Origin: Solirubrobacterales bacterium
GTDB lineage: Bacteria > Actinomycetota > Thermoleophilia > Solirubrobacterales > Solirubrobacteraceae
NCBI GenBank assembly: GCA_947474595.1
Contig: CANJIV010000005.1
Location: 1 to 64,000 of the forward strand
Direction: 5' to 3'
DNA: 64,000 nucleotides
Position 1 is the first letter of the stretch; each line of letters begins with the position of its first letter. Of this stretch, positions 7,912 through 16,261 are shown piece after piece. Under the pieces are notes generated by a model that saw only the letters and a list, made by a program, of their open reading frames with translations, made no database searches and had not been told where the DNA came from. The translations under genes were made by a program, and so were the position numbers.

Positions 7912-9906
7912 CTAACGAGTAGTGGCGGCCTGTCGGTAGAGGGCCAGCTCGTCGAGATGATCCTCGGCTTCACTAATCAGACGGTCAAAAGAGCTCTTAT
8001 CGTTAGGCCTGCCGCGATCGATTCCAACGGCGATCACGCCACTCTGCTGAGCCGCCTCCAGGCGGGCGCCAAGCCCATCTAGTGAAGCCAACGAAAGCTC
8101 GGTTATAAGGTCCTGATGGGCAGTTGGCAGGGTAGCTGCCTGATCTTCGGAGCCCTCATCGCATGAGACCGCTATTTCGGCAGCGGCCCGCAGGCTGGCA
8201 TTGATCTGGACCGCGTGTTCGTAATGGAGCAGGTGGTTTCCGGGCTCGTGCCCCAACTCCTCCACCAGTGTCGTAGCTTTGAGGCTAGCTGCCAACAACA
8301 GAGCCTGGGACTGCTCAAGCTGGCTGCGATCGCGGCCAATAATTGAGGAGCAATATGCGCGCAAGGCCGCTATTAGATTCGCGATCCCAGCACAGGCATA
8401 TGTCGAGGTGCGAGTTGGAGATATCTGGCTAGCGATAATCACCAGCACTCCGGCCACAAGGGTCTGAAAGACCCTTGTTTCGAGTGGCGCGGAATTGATA
8501 TCTAGGACCGCCATTAGCCACAGCGTCACGCCGACCGTGCAGATCGTGTAGTTGGCGACGAGAAAGAGGCAGCAGACCATCGCCCCGGTCGCAAACATCA
8601 CTATCTCAAGAGACACGCTCGCGCCGATCAGATCTATTACTAGTAGCGCGATAATTACGCCAAATAAGGTCCCAAGTACGCGCTGGGTTACCCGTGCTGT
8701 AGTACTGGCAAAGTCGGATCTAGCAACCCACGCAACCGTGAGCGGAATCCAGAATGAGTGAGGCAGTCCATCAAACTCAGAGATCGTGGTGGCTATAACC
8801 ATCAGAGCTGAAATGCGAAGCGCGTGGCGAGTGAACAGTGAGTTGGGGTCACGCCTGTGCAACAGAGCAGCAACCGGCTCAAGCGGAGCGCTCAATCGCC
8901 GTGAGAACTTACAGCGGCGACCGATCGGCCACTGCCCTTGGACCAGATCGCTGAGCTTGCCCGCCGCTGTCTCGATCCGTGAAAGCGCCTTTAGGCTCCG
9001 TGGTGCAAGCCCAGCCCTGCAAGATCTGGCAGCTACGTCGAAGGCTTCGCGCTTCACCTCGATTCTCCGGCGCGCGAGAGGGATCTCGAGTGCCGAGGCG
9101 AGCGCCAACAACAAGTCACTAGCAGCACACTTGAGCTCGCCAACCCTCTCTTGTTGGCCCGGATCGCGCTCATCGCGTGCACCGTTTAGCGCAAGGAAGC
9201 CCAAGCGCATGGCGTGAGCCTCGCTGAGCAGTCCATCCAGCCAGACAAGCGTCTCGCCGTAGCAGCCGCTGGCTTGTAGGCGGCCGCGAGCAGCACCGAG
9301 CTTAGCTGCGACGTTTGTCCCGTCGATACCGCCGACCTTCCCTCGCAGAGCAAACGATTGCGCGCGCAACGCAACCACCACATCCGTTCTAAGGCCGCCG
9401 ATCCTGCCCGTTAGCATCGGAATGATCACCGCCGATGCCATCGCAATTGCCCCAATAAACACCTTCAACACCAGTGGCCCCCCATCACTGATCGCCGTGG
9501 GGGTTCCCGAGAAGACCGCGAACGTAACCAACGCAACAACGCCCGCCAAGGCCGCACGTGGTCCGGCGAGGCCGATGTACCCACAGAAAGCAGCGAAAAT
9601 ACCTGCCATGACGATGTGGGCCAGAGTGTTGCTCGAGACGACTACCCCAATCAGTGTTGCGCTTGTGACAAGTAGGACCGCAATCAACACTCCCCTGGCG
9701 CGCTCATCGAACTCTCCGCGCTGATCAGCAAAGCCGACAAATAGTGTCCCGATCGCTAGTGGGAGGGCTCCTGAAGGCCCATCCATCGCGATACCAATCG
9801 CTACCGCGGTCGTAGCGACGATAGTTATCCGCAGCGGCCCGATCCAGCGAACAGCTGGCCAGTCGGTCGTGATTGCGGCCTTTAGTACCCGTTTGACTAA
9901 GTGCAT
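7912..9906 (-). CDS. FUSC family (aromatic-acid exporter-like) membrane protein
   Basis: Large inner-membrane protein of about 660 residues with two hydrophobic halves. The first has several helices at about residues 30-180, a soluble helical stretch follows, and a second cluster lies at about 360-500 with SFWIPLTVAWVARSDFASTT, then RVLGTLFGV, which is the FUSC_2 pattern (fusaric-acid resistance/YccS type). A cytoplasmic helical domain ends the protein. Family members export aromatic acids; the substrate here is unknown. The frame is open to a TTG at 9945, but the ATG at 9906 gives a more normal start. It follows the secreted TIM-barrel gene on the same strand. Confidence 0.75.
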   Translation of the reverse strand: MHLVKRVLKAAITTDWPAVRWIGPLRITIVATTAVAIGIAMDGPSGALPLAIGTLFVGFADQRGEFDERARGVLIAVLLVTSATLIGVVVSSNTLAHIVMAGIFAAFCGYIGLAGPRAALAGVVALVTFAVFSGTPTAISDGGPLVLKVFIGAIAMASAVIIPMLTGRIGGLRTDVVVALRAQSFALRGKVGGIDGTNVAAKLGAARGRLQASGCYGETLVWLDGLLSEAHAMRLGFLALNGARDERDPGQQERVGELKCAASDLLLALASALEIPLARRRIEVKREAFDVAARSCRAGLAPRSLKALSRIETAAGKLSDLVQGQWPIGRRCKFSRRLSAPLEPVAALLHRRDPNSLFTRHALRISALMVIATTISEFDGLPHSFWIPLTVAWVARSDFASTTARVTQRVLGTLFGVIIALLVIDLIGASVSLEIVMFATGAMVCCLFLVANYTICTVGVTLWLMAVLDINSAPLETRVFQTLVAGVLVIIASQISPTRTSTYACAGIANLIAALRAYCSSIIGRDRSQLEQSQALLLAASLKATTLVEELGHEPGNHLLHYEHAVQINASLRAAAEIAVSCDEGSEDQAATLPTAHQDLITELSLASLDGLGARLEAAQQSGVIAVGIDRGRPNDKSSFDRLISEAEDHLDELALYRQAATTR

Positions 9907-9947
9907 CTCAGGCACGGCTGGCACGATACCTAAAGTAACCGCCAAAG

Positions 9948-11285
9948 TTAACGGCGGCCGAGCGTCTGGCCTAAGGGAATCTCATAGGCCACTGCGGGTA
10001 AGTTGGAGGAGGCCGGGCCGCCGCGCAGTGGCGACCTCGACGGACTTCCCGAGGCAGCCTGTGTTGCCAAACTAGTCGCTCGGAGCTTATCCCAGGCCAC
10101 TGGCTTGGGAGTGAAGCGCTTTAGCGCGGCCCACGTCTTGTCGCCGATACCTCCCGAGACAGGGAGGCTGTGAGTAAGCTGAAATGACCGCACTGCCGCA
10201 CGAGTCGAGGACGCGAAGATGCCATCAACCTTTATCTGCGCCCCTGCTGCGACCAAGAGCATCTGCGCCCAAACGACTTGGTCGCCCTTGAAGCCAATAC
10301 TCAACGACGGAGATCCACTCTTGATCGTTCCCGCAGTGATAGGTAGATCGGCGCCCAAGGTCTTCCAGCCGATCTTGGTCGTGTTGGTCCAATCCCACCA
10401 GCTAATTCCAGCGGCCTGATAAGCCCCACCGTATTTGCGAAAACTTGTTAGCTCTCCAACCCTAGGACCGTCGTAAGTCTGGCCGATCGGAAGAATTGGG
10501 CTCTTATAGATCGAGTTGTCGCGATAGGCGTGCTCATAGACAGCGCTAACGGTCGTTCCAATCGCCTTCCAGTACATCTGGGGGAGGTTGTACTGAGCCC
10601 CGCCTGGAGCTAAGAAGACCGAGTACGGAAAGCTGGGGTGGTAGTCAACGTAGGGGAAAGCAGCCAACCCGATCGGATAGCTAGGACCGACCAACCTACG
10701 CAGCTCTCGCATGTAGATGGAGGCGGCGACGTAGTGCTTTTCAAACTCGACCTCAGCGTCGATAATGAAGCAGTCGGCGCCTTGGGCTTTAGCGTAAGCG
10801 CTGGCAGCCGCCTCGGTCAGCGGATAGCGCCCGTAGACGTAGTGCCAACCACAGACCTTAAGGCCACCCGCGTGGAATGCCGCGACCATCTCTTTAGTGA
10901 ACTGACTCCACGTCCCGGTGCCGTCGGCGCTCTTGATGAAGAGCGTCGTGATCTTAGACGCCTTGGCTTGGGCGATAATCTTGGCGATATTGCCGCCGTG
11001 TGCGCGAGGGATCTGCCATATCCACATCCCGTTGCCCCGCAGCGCAGCTGGAATCTCCTCGGTTGCTGGGCCCGGTTTAGTGGGGGTGGTGGTGGAGTCA
11101 GGAGGCGCTGGCGTCTGAGTTGGGTCCTGCGTGGAGGGAGTGGTGCCTCCAGTTGTCGCGTTGCCCACAAGCGAGCGATACTGGATCCCCGAGCTTGCCC
11201 AAGCAGTCGAAGCCGTGGTCGCCCACAGCCCAAGACAGAGTAGGACGAGAGATAGAGATGCGCGTAAAGGTTGCGAGCGTGACAT
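9948..11285 (-). CDS. Secreted TIM-barrel glycosidase-like protein with peptidoglycan-binding domain
   Basis: The N-terminus has an export signal (SLVLLCLGLWATTASTAWA), then a Pro/Thr-rich linker at about residues 50-80. Next comes a barrel-like domain of about 240 residues with GNGMWIWQIPR, DCFIIDAEVEFE and GISWWDWTNT, in the style of GH25/DUF1906-type barrels. The C-terminal 70 residues form a PG_binding_1 domain (KGDQVVWAQMLLVAAG and IGDKTWAALK). Asp/Glu pairs in IIDAEVEFE are candidate catalytic residues. The likely site is the cell wall, and a role in wall processing is inferred. ATG at 11285 is chosen because it gives a standard signal peptide; the frame extends 14 codons further. Confidence 0.7.
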   Translation of the reverse strand: MSRSQPLRASLSLVLLCLGLWATTASTAWASSGIQYRSLVGNATTGGTTPSTQDPTQTPAPPDSTTTPTKPGPATEEIPAALRGNGMWIWQIPRAHGGNIAKIIAQAKASKITTLFIKSADGTGTWSQFTKEMVAAFHAGGLKVCGWHYVYGRYPLTEAAASAYAKAQGADCFIIDAEVEFEKHYVAASIYMRELRRLVGPSYPIGLAAFPYVDYHPSFPYSVFLAPGGAQYNLPQMYWKAIGTTVSAVYEHAYRDNSIYKSPILPIGQTYDGPRVGELTSFRKYGGAYQAAGISWWDWTNTTKIGWKTLGADLPITAGTIKSGSPSLSIGFKGDQVVWAQMLLVAAGAQIKVDGIFASSTRAAVRSFQLTHSLPVSGGIGDKTWAALKRFTPKPVAWDKLRATSLATQAASGSPSRSPLRGGPASSNLPAVAYEIPLGQTLGRR

Positions 11286-11510
11286 TGGTAGTTGAAGTAC
11301 TCCTACTACTCGGGAATTAGCGGACAACGACAGTCAAGGCCCGAAGCCGGCCTAGCCTCAGTAGTGCCTAATGACTGGCTTCGACTCCAATTGCCGTTTT
11401 CCTAGTGACGGCGGGCGACTCTCACCCTCTTGCTTGTGCGTTATGTCGCATGGCTACGCACAGAACACCGTCTCATCAGTGTAAACAGATCTCTGTGGCG
11501 AAGGTTGCGG

Positions 11511-11538
11511 TTCAAGCGCAGAGGTCGTCTTTTATAAG
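11511..11538 (+). promoter_or_regulatory. Possible promoter of the mnmA-alaS-ruvX-mltG-aroE operon
   Basis: TATAAG at 11533-11538 makes a plausible -10 box. The only upstream match is a weak TTCAAG at 11511-11516, 16 bases away. Transcription would then begin near 11545, about 15 bases before the chosen ATG at 11561. This supports the downstream start over the longer open frame beginning at 11405. The rest of the 275-base divergent gap shows nothing else I can name. Confidence 0.25.
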
Positions 11539-11560
11539 GCTAGCTCTAAACTCGAGTCCG

Positions 11561-13042
11561 ATGACAGCACTTGGCTTAGACGAGCACCTAAACGCTCCAG
11601 TCAGACGCGGACACACGCCTGCAGGCGGGTTTTCTGCCGGAGCAGGCGGGGGAGCCTGTGGAGACCTTCTACGAATAACCGTCGCTGTCGAGGGCGACCG
11701 AGTTAGCGACGCGGGATTTGACGCGTCCGGATGTGGAACAGCGATCGCGGCTGGAAGCGCGGCTGTTGCCCTGGCAGTTGGACAGCCGATCCTCGAAGTC
11801 GCACGGATCGGTTCGGCCGCCTTGGCAGCTGAACTAGGTGGTCTCAGCGTCGGCAAGCTACACGCTAGCGATCTCGCCGCCGATGCTCTGGCACGAGCGC
11901 TGGGGGCAGCCGTGGCGGCAAATGCCTCCTGCCAACCGACGGCCGGGCGCGCGCTTGTGGCTATGAGCGGAGGCGTCGATAGTGCGGTTGCCGCCCTACT
12001 TACCTCCCAGACTGCCTCCGTGGATCCAGTCGCGGTCACACTCGAACTCTGGGCAGACCCCGAAAACGACGGTGAAAGTAGCTGTTGCTCAGCGCAGGCC
12101 GTACGCACCGCAAGGGCACTTGCCCACCGGATGGGCCTGGCCCACATCACCCTTGACCTGAGAGATCAATTTCGCTCAGGAGTTGTCGAGCCCTTTATCG
12201 CCGACCACGCGAACGGACTCACGCCTAACCCATGCGTGCGTTGCAACGGCCACGTGCGCTTAGACGCGATGCTTGAGCTAGGCGAGCGACTAGGCGCCCA
12301 GACGCTCGTGACCGGCCACTATGCGCGCACGGCCCTAAGTCAAGATGGGGGCACTCTCCTTCGTCTTGCTGCTGACCCGAACAAGGATCAGGCCTACATG
12401 CTTGCTGCTGTTTCACCGACGACACTCACAAAGCTTCGGTTCCCATTAGGAGACCTAACCAAGCCTGAGGTCCGAGCGATCGCCGCAGAGGCCGATCTTC
12501 CCGTGGCCCAGACTCCCGACTCCCAAGACCTATGCTTCCTAGCCGGAACTGATCGCGCCTCGTTTCTTGCTCGCCACGGCAGCGTGAGAGAGCGCCCAGG
12601 CGAGATCCTCGACCGCAGCGGTCGGGTTCTGGGTCGCCACCGCGGCCACCACAACTTCACCGTCGGCCAGCGCAAGGGGCTTGGCCTTGGGGGTGGGGAG
12701 CCGCTCTACGTCTTAAGCACCGACGCCCGAACCAATCGCGTCGTAGTGGGAGAGAGGGCGGCGCTTAGGACTTTCGCAGTCGAAGTTCGGGCGGCGACGC
12801 TACACGCCGACAGCGACCAGGTTGACGCCGTCAAGCTGCGCTACCGCGCGGCCCCACTGTCGTGTCGGATCACATCAAACGCTTCTGCCGGCCGCCACGC
12901 CCGGCTAACACTTGAACTCTCTGACCCCACAGATGGCGCTGCGCCAGGCCAGGCGGCCGTTCTACTTTGCGGAGATCGAGTGATCGGCCACGCGACGATC
13001 ACCCTCAGTACCCAATCGCACGTAAACTCAGCCGCTAGATGA
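11561..13042 (+). CDS. mnmA: IscU-like domain fused to tRNA-specific 2-thiouridylase MnmA
   Basis: The 493-residue protein has two parts. Residues 5-118 resemble the IscU/NifU scaffold: GACGD (Cys33, Asp35), then SGCGTAIA (Cys58), then KLHASDLAADAL. In the usual IscU this last motif is LHCS, so the third ligand cysteine is Ala102 here. Residues 128-490 are MnmA, which thiolates U34 of Lys, Glu and Gln tRNAs: PP-loop SGGVDS at 136-141, catalytic NPCVRC (Cys225), second cysteine in QDLCFL (Cys325), and VGQRKGLG. ATG at 11561 begins the scaffold domain; the frame opens 52 codons earlier. The stop overlaps alaS by ATGA. A sulfur-relay role for the N-terminal domain is inferred. Confidence 0.88.
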   Translation: MTALGLDEHLNAPVRRGHTPAGGFSAGAGGGACGDLLRITVAVEGDRVSDAGFDASGCGTAIAAGSAAVALAVGQPILEVARIGSAALAAELGGLSVGKLHASDLAADALARALGAAVAANASCQPTAGRALVAMSGGVDSAVAALLTSQTASVDPVAVTLELWADPENDGESSCCSAQAVRTARALAHRMGLAHITLDLRDQFRSGVVEPFIADHANGLTPNPCVRCNGHVRLDAMLELGERLGAQTLVTGHYARTALSQDGGTLLRLAADPNKDQAYMLAAVSPTTLTKLRFPLGDLTKPEVRAIAAEADLPVAQTPDSQDLCFLAGTDRASFLARHGSVRERPGEILDRSGRVLGRHRGHHNFTVGQRKGLGLGGGEPLYVLSTDARTNRVVVGERAALRTFAVEVRAATLHADSDQVDAVKLRYRAAPLSCRITSNASAGRHARLTLELSDPTDGAAPGQAAVLLCGDRVIGHATITLSTQSHVNSAAR

Positions 13043-15684
13043 CCTCCGACGAGATCCGCTCCACATTTATCGACTTCTTTGTCGAGCACGAGCACAAGCT
13101 GCTCTCTTCAGCTCCGCTGGTGCCTCAACATCACGACCCTTCCGTCTTGCTGACTACCGCCGGAATGCACCCCTTAAAGCCGTACTTCCAAGAGCTTGCC
13201 ACCCCTCCGGCCAAGCGGCTGACGAGCTGCCAGAAGTGCTTCCGCACAACTGATATTGAAAACGTCGGAGCGACCGCCCGACACTTGACCTTCTTTGAGA
13301 TGCTCGGGAACTTCTCGCTGGGTGATTACTTTAAACACGAGGCCGTCGAGTTCGCGTGGGAGTTAGCTACGCAGGGGTTCGGGTTCGCGGCTGGCGATAT
13401 CTGGGTGACCGTCCACAAGGGAGATGATGCTCTGGGATTGGGACCTGACGAAGAGGCGATTGCGGCATGGCACTCAGTTGGAGTTCCAGACAGCCGGATT
13501 GTCCTGCTCGGCAGCGACGATAACTTTTGGCAAGCTGGTCCGACTGGTCCATCTGGGCCCTGCTCGGAGCTCTACCTTGACCGCGGCGAAGGGTTCGGTG
13601 GACCACAAGACCGTCCTGGCGATGACACCGAGCGGTTCCTAGAGTTCTGGAACTTGGTCTTCATGCAGTTCGATCAAGGACCACCCGGCACCCTAACGGC
13701 GCTTCCAAATAAAAATATCGACACAGGCATGGGTCTCAATCGGATGGCGGCGATCCTCCAAGATGTCCCATCAGTATTCGAGACCGATCAATTTCGTCCA
13801 CTGATTGACTTAGGCCAAGAGCTATCCGGTCGTCAGTACGGCAGCAGCGATGAGACGACGCGTGCCTTGCGAATCTTGGCCGACCACTCGCGCGCGATGG
13901 CATTCTTAGTAGCTGACGGCGTCGTTCCGTCTAACGAAGAGCGTGGATATATCTTGCGGCGCCTGATGCGGCGCGCTATCGGCCAAGGGCGGGTACTTGG
14001 CTTAGATCCAGGCTATCTCCCACGTTATGCCGACGTTGTAACCGAGATTATGGGCGCCGCTTACCCCGAGCTAGTAGAGCAACGCGCTCCAATCCAGAAG
14101 TGGTTAGCCAGCGAAGAGGAGGGGTTCGGACGAACGCTTGAACACGGGATCAAATTGCTCGACGAACTGATCGACCGCGCTCAAGCCGAGGGGCGGTCAT
14201 CGATTGCTGCAAGCGACGCCTTCGCGCTGCACGACACCTTCGGCTTTCCCTTTGACCTAACGCGGGAGATGCTGGGTGACGTTGGTCTTGAGGTAGACGC
14301 ACAGGGGTTTGAGGACTTGATGGAAGCCCAGCGCACGCGCGCACGCGCAGGGGTTAGCTCATCGGCCGGAAAAGGCGATGACCGCCAAGCCCTGCGTGAG
14401 TTTGCATCCGCGGCCGGATTCGTCACCGAGTTCACTGGTTACGCAAGAACAGAGCAAACCACCACGGTTGGCGCAATCGAAGAGATCGACGGACGGTTAG
14501 TTGCCAAGCTGGTTGAGTCGCCCTTCTACGCTGCTGGCGGTGGTCAGATATCCGACGTCGGCTTTGTAGTCTCAGAGGATGGCCTCACCAGCGCCCGAGT
14601 CCAAGAGGTTGTTCGCCTAGAGGATGACCAGGCGCTATCTCTCTCGCTGGAAGAAGGCGAGTTGACAGAGGGCCAAAGAGTGATCGCACGAGTCGACCCA
14701 AGTGAGCGTCGCGCGACGATCGCCAACCACACCGCCACGCACCTCCTCCACGCCGCCCTACGAGAGCAGGTCGGGACTCACGTTCGCCAAGCCGGCTCCT
14801 ACGTTGGGCCCGACAAGCTGCGCTTTGACTTCACTCACGGCCAAAGCCTTACTCCCACAGAACTCAAGATGGTCGAGGACCAAGTCAACGGGTGGATCCT
14901 GGAGAATGCCGCTGTACGCGCCATTGTAACGACGATATCCGAGGCCAAAAGACTAGGAGCGATGGCACTCTTTGGCGAGAAATATGGCGATATCGTGCGC
15001 ATGGTGGAGGTCGGGGACGGCTCCCACTCGCGCGAGCTGTGCGGGGGGATACACGTATCTTCAACCGCCGAGATCGGCCTCTTCACGCTCGTCTCTGAAA
15101 GCTCCAGCGGCGCCAACGTACGCAGAATCGAAGCGATCACGGGGCCGGTGGCTATCCGGCGGGCAAGAGATCTCGATCGCATCGTCTCAGAGCTTGTCGC
15201 CCAGATGCGTGTCACGCCCGATGAGATCCCTCAAGCCGTGCGCCAGCGCGACGACAAGATCAAAGACCTTGAGCGCGAGGCCCGCAGCGACGAGTCGAGT
15301 ACGAAATCTTCTCTCGACCTTGATGCTCTTGTCGCTAAGGCAACCTCTGATAACGACGCCGTGGTTTTAGCTGAAGTTGTTGGCGTTGCAGACGATAAGC
15401 AGCTGCTGGTCGTCCTAGACCAGGTCAAGGGACGCATCGGAGATTCGGTAATAGTCTTGGGTTGTGCTGTGGGCGACCGCGTCGCGTTCGTGGCGAGTGT
15501 TGCGCCATCGCTGGTGCAGCGCGGCGTAAAAGCTGGAGAAGTGGTCAGAGTCGCAGCCGAGATTGCTGGAGGTGGGGGCGGTGGCCGAGACACGATGGCC
15601 CGCGCCGGGGGTAGCGATCCAAGCAAGCTAGATGAAGCGATCGCTGCTGCCCGTGCTGCGGTCCAACGAGCGCTTTCGACCTAG
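13039..15684 (+). CDS. alaS: Alanine--tRNA ligase
   Basis: Full-length class II alanyl-tRNA synthetase, 881 residues. The catalytic core begins near residue 5, with the motif 2 region NVGATARHLTFFEMLGNFS. The editing domain has HTATHLL (His564, His568) and CGGIH (Cys668, His672), the four zinc ligands that clear mischarged Ser/Gly. The C-terminal DHHA1 domain ends with a long glycine run, GGGGGGRDTMARAGG. All standard parts are present. It is coupled to mnmA by ATGA and followed three bases later by ruvX, the same neighbour order as in many bacteria. Confidence 0.96.
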   Translation: MTSDEIRSTFIDFFVEHEHKLLSSAPLVPQHHDPSVLLTTAGMHPLKPYFQELATPPAKRLTSCQKCFRTTDIENVGATARHLTFFEMLGNFSLGDYFKHEAVEFAWELATQGFGFAAGDIWVTVHKGDDALGLGPDEEAIAAWHSVGVPDSRIVLLGSDDNFWQAGPTGPSGPCSELYLDRGEGFGGPQDRPGDDTERFLEFWNLVFMQFDQGPPGTLTALPNKNIDTGMGLNRMAAILQDVPSVFETDQFRPLIDLGQELSGRQYGSSDETTRALRILADHSRAMAFLVADGVVPSNEERGYILRRLMRRAIGQGRVLGLDPGYLPRYADVVTEIMGAAYPELVEQRAPIQKWLASEEEGFGRTLEHGIKLLDELIDRAQAEGRSSIAASDAFALHDTFGFPFDLTREMLGDVGLEVDAQGFEDLMEAQRTRARAGVSSSAGKGDDRQALREFASAAGFVTEFTGYARTEQTTTVGAIEEIDGRLVAKLVESPFYAAGGGQISDVGFVVSEDGLTSARVQEVVRLEDDQALSLSLEEGELTEGQRVIARVDPSERRATIANHTATHLLHAALREQVGTHVRQAGSYVGPDKLRFDFTHGQSLTPTELKMVEDQVNGWILENAAVRAIVTTISEAKRLGAMALFGEKYGDIVRMVEVGDGSHSRELCGGIHVSSTAEIGLFTLVSESSSGANVRRIEAITGPVAIRRARDLDRIVSELVAQMRVTPDEIPQAVRQRDDKIKDLEREARSDESSTKSSLDLDALVAKATSDNDAVVLAEVVGVADDKQLLVVLDQVKGRIGDSVIVLGCAVGDRVAFVASVAPSLVQRGVKAGEVVRVAAEIAGGGGGGRDTMARAGGSDPSKLDEAIAAARAAVQRALST

Positions 15685-15687
15685 GCG

Positions 15688-16095
15688 ATGGCGATCACAG
15701 TGCGTGTCTTAGCCCTTGACTACGGCAGCGCGCGTTGTGGCTGTGCGATCAGCGATCCGACCGGGACACTGGCCTCTCCGATCGATCCGGTGCTGGCCCC
15801 CGCAACGCGAAAAGGGATGACCCGGCTTGAAGCCCTAGTACGCGAACGCGAAGTCGGGCGCATAGTGATCGGGCTGCCATTGAGCCTCAGCGGCCTTGAC
15901 AGCCAACAGACCCAAGAGACCAGAGAGTTCGCCGACCGTCTCCGTGCGAGACTGCGAAACGTGCCGGTAGATCTCTATGACGAACGCCTCACGACTCGAG
16001 TAGCCCAGCGCCTTGGTGGGCGAGCAAGCGAGGACTCTCGGGCTGCGGCAGTCCTTCTGGAAGAGTGGCTCGCGCTGCACGCCGGCGACCATTAA
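15688..16095 (+). CDS. ruvX: RuvX/YqgF family Holliday-junction resolvase-like nuclease
   Basis: A 135-residue RNase H-fold protein. LALDYGSARCG at residues 8-18 holds the first acidic residue, VIGLPLSLSG follows, YDERLTT holds the catalytic Glu, and EDSRAAAVLLEEWL holds the last Asp. Family members are implicated in 16S rRNA 5' processing and in junction resolution. Its place between alaS and mltG is the common one. Start ATG at 15688, three bases after the alaS stop. Confidence 0.9.
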   Translation: MAITVRVLALDYGSARCGCAISDPTGTLASPIDPVLAPATRKGMTRLEALVREREVGRIVIGLPLSLSGLDSQQTQETREFADRLRARLRNVPVDLYDERLTTRVAQRLGGRASEDSRAAAVLLEEWLALHAGDH

Positions 16096-16261
16096 AAAGA
16101 GTTCTAACCCCCCTTACAAGAGGGGTATCTGACTGCTTCTATTTGAAGATTCCTGCCGATACCGGCTCTGATGGGTAGGATTTAATCGTTGGTCGGGTGC
16201 GGGGTATCCTCGTCGCGTCCCTTCAATGCTGGCGGTCCGCAAGGCCGCCATTGACATAACA

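Noticed and set aside
11405-11560. 52-codon N-terminal extension of the IscU-MnmA protein
   Set aside because: It has no domain character and would cover the likely promoter; the scaffold domain begins right after ATG 11561.
16100-16125. Intrinsic terminator after ruvX (CCCC...GGGG)
   Set aside because: The stem is short, with a mismatch, and no T run follows.
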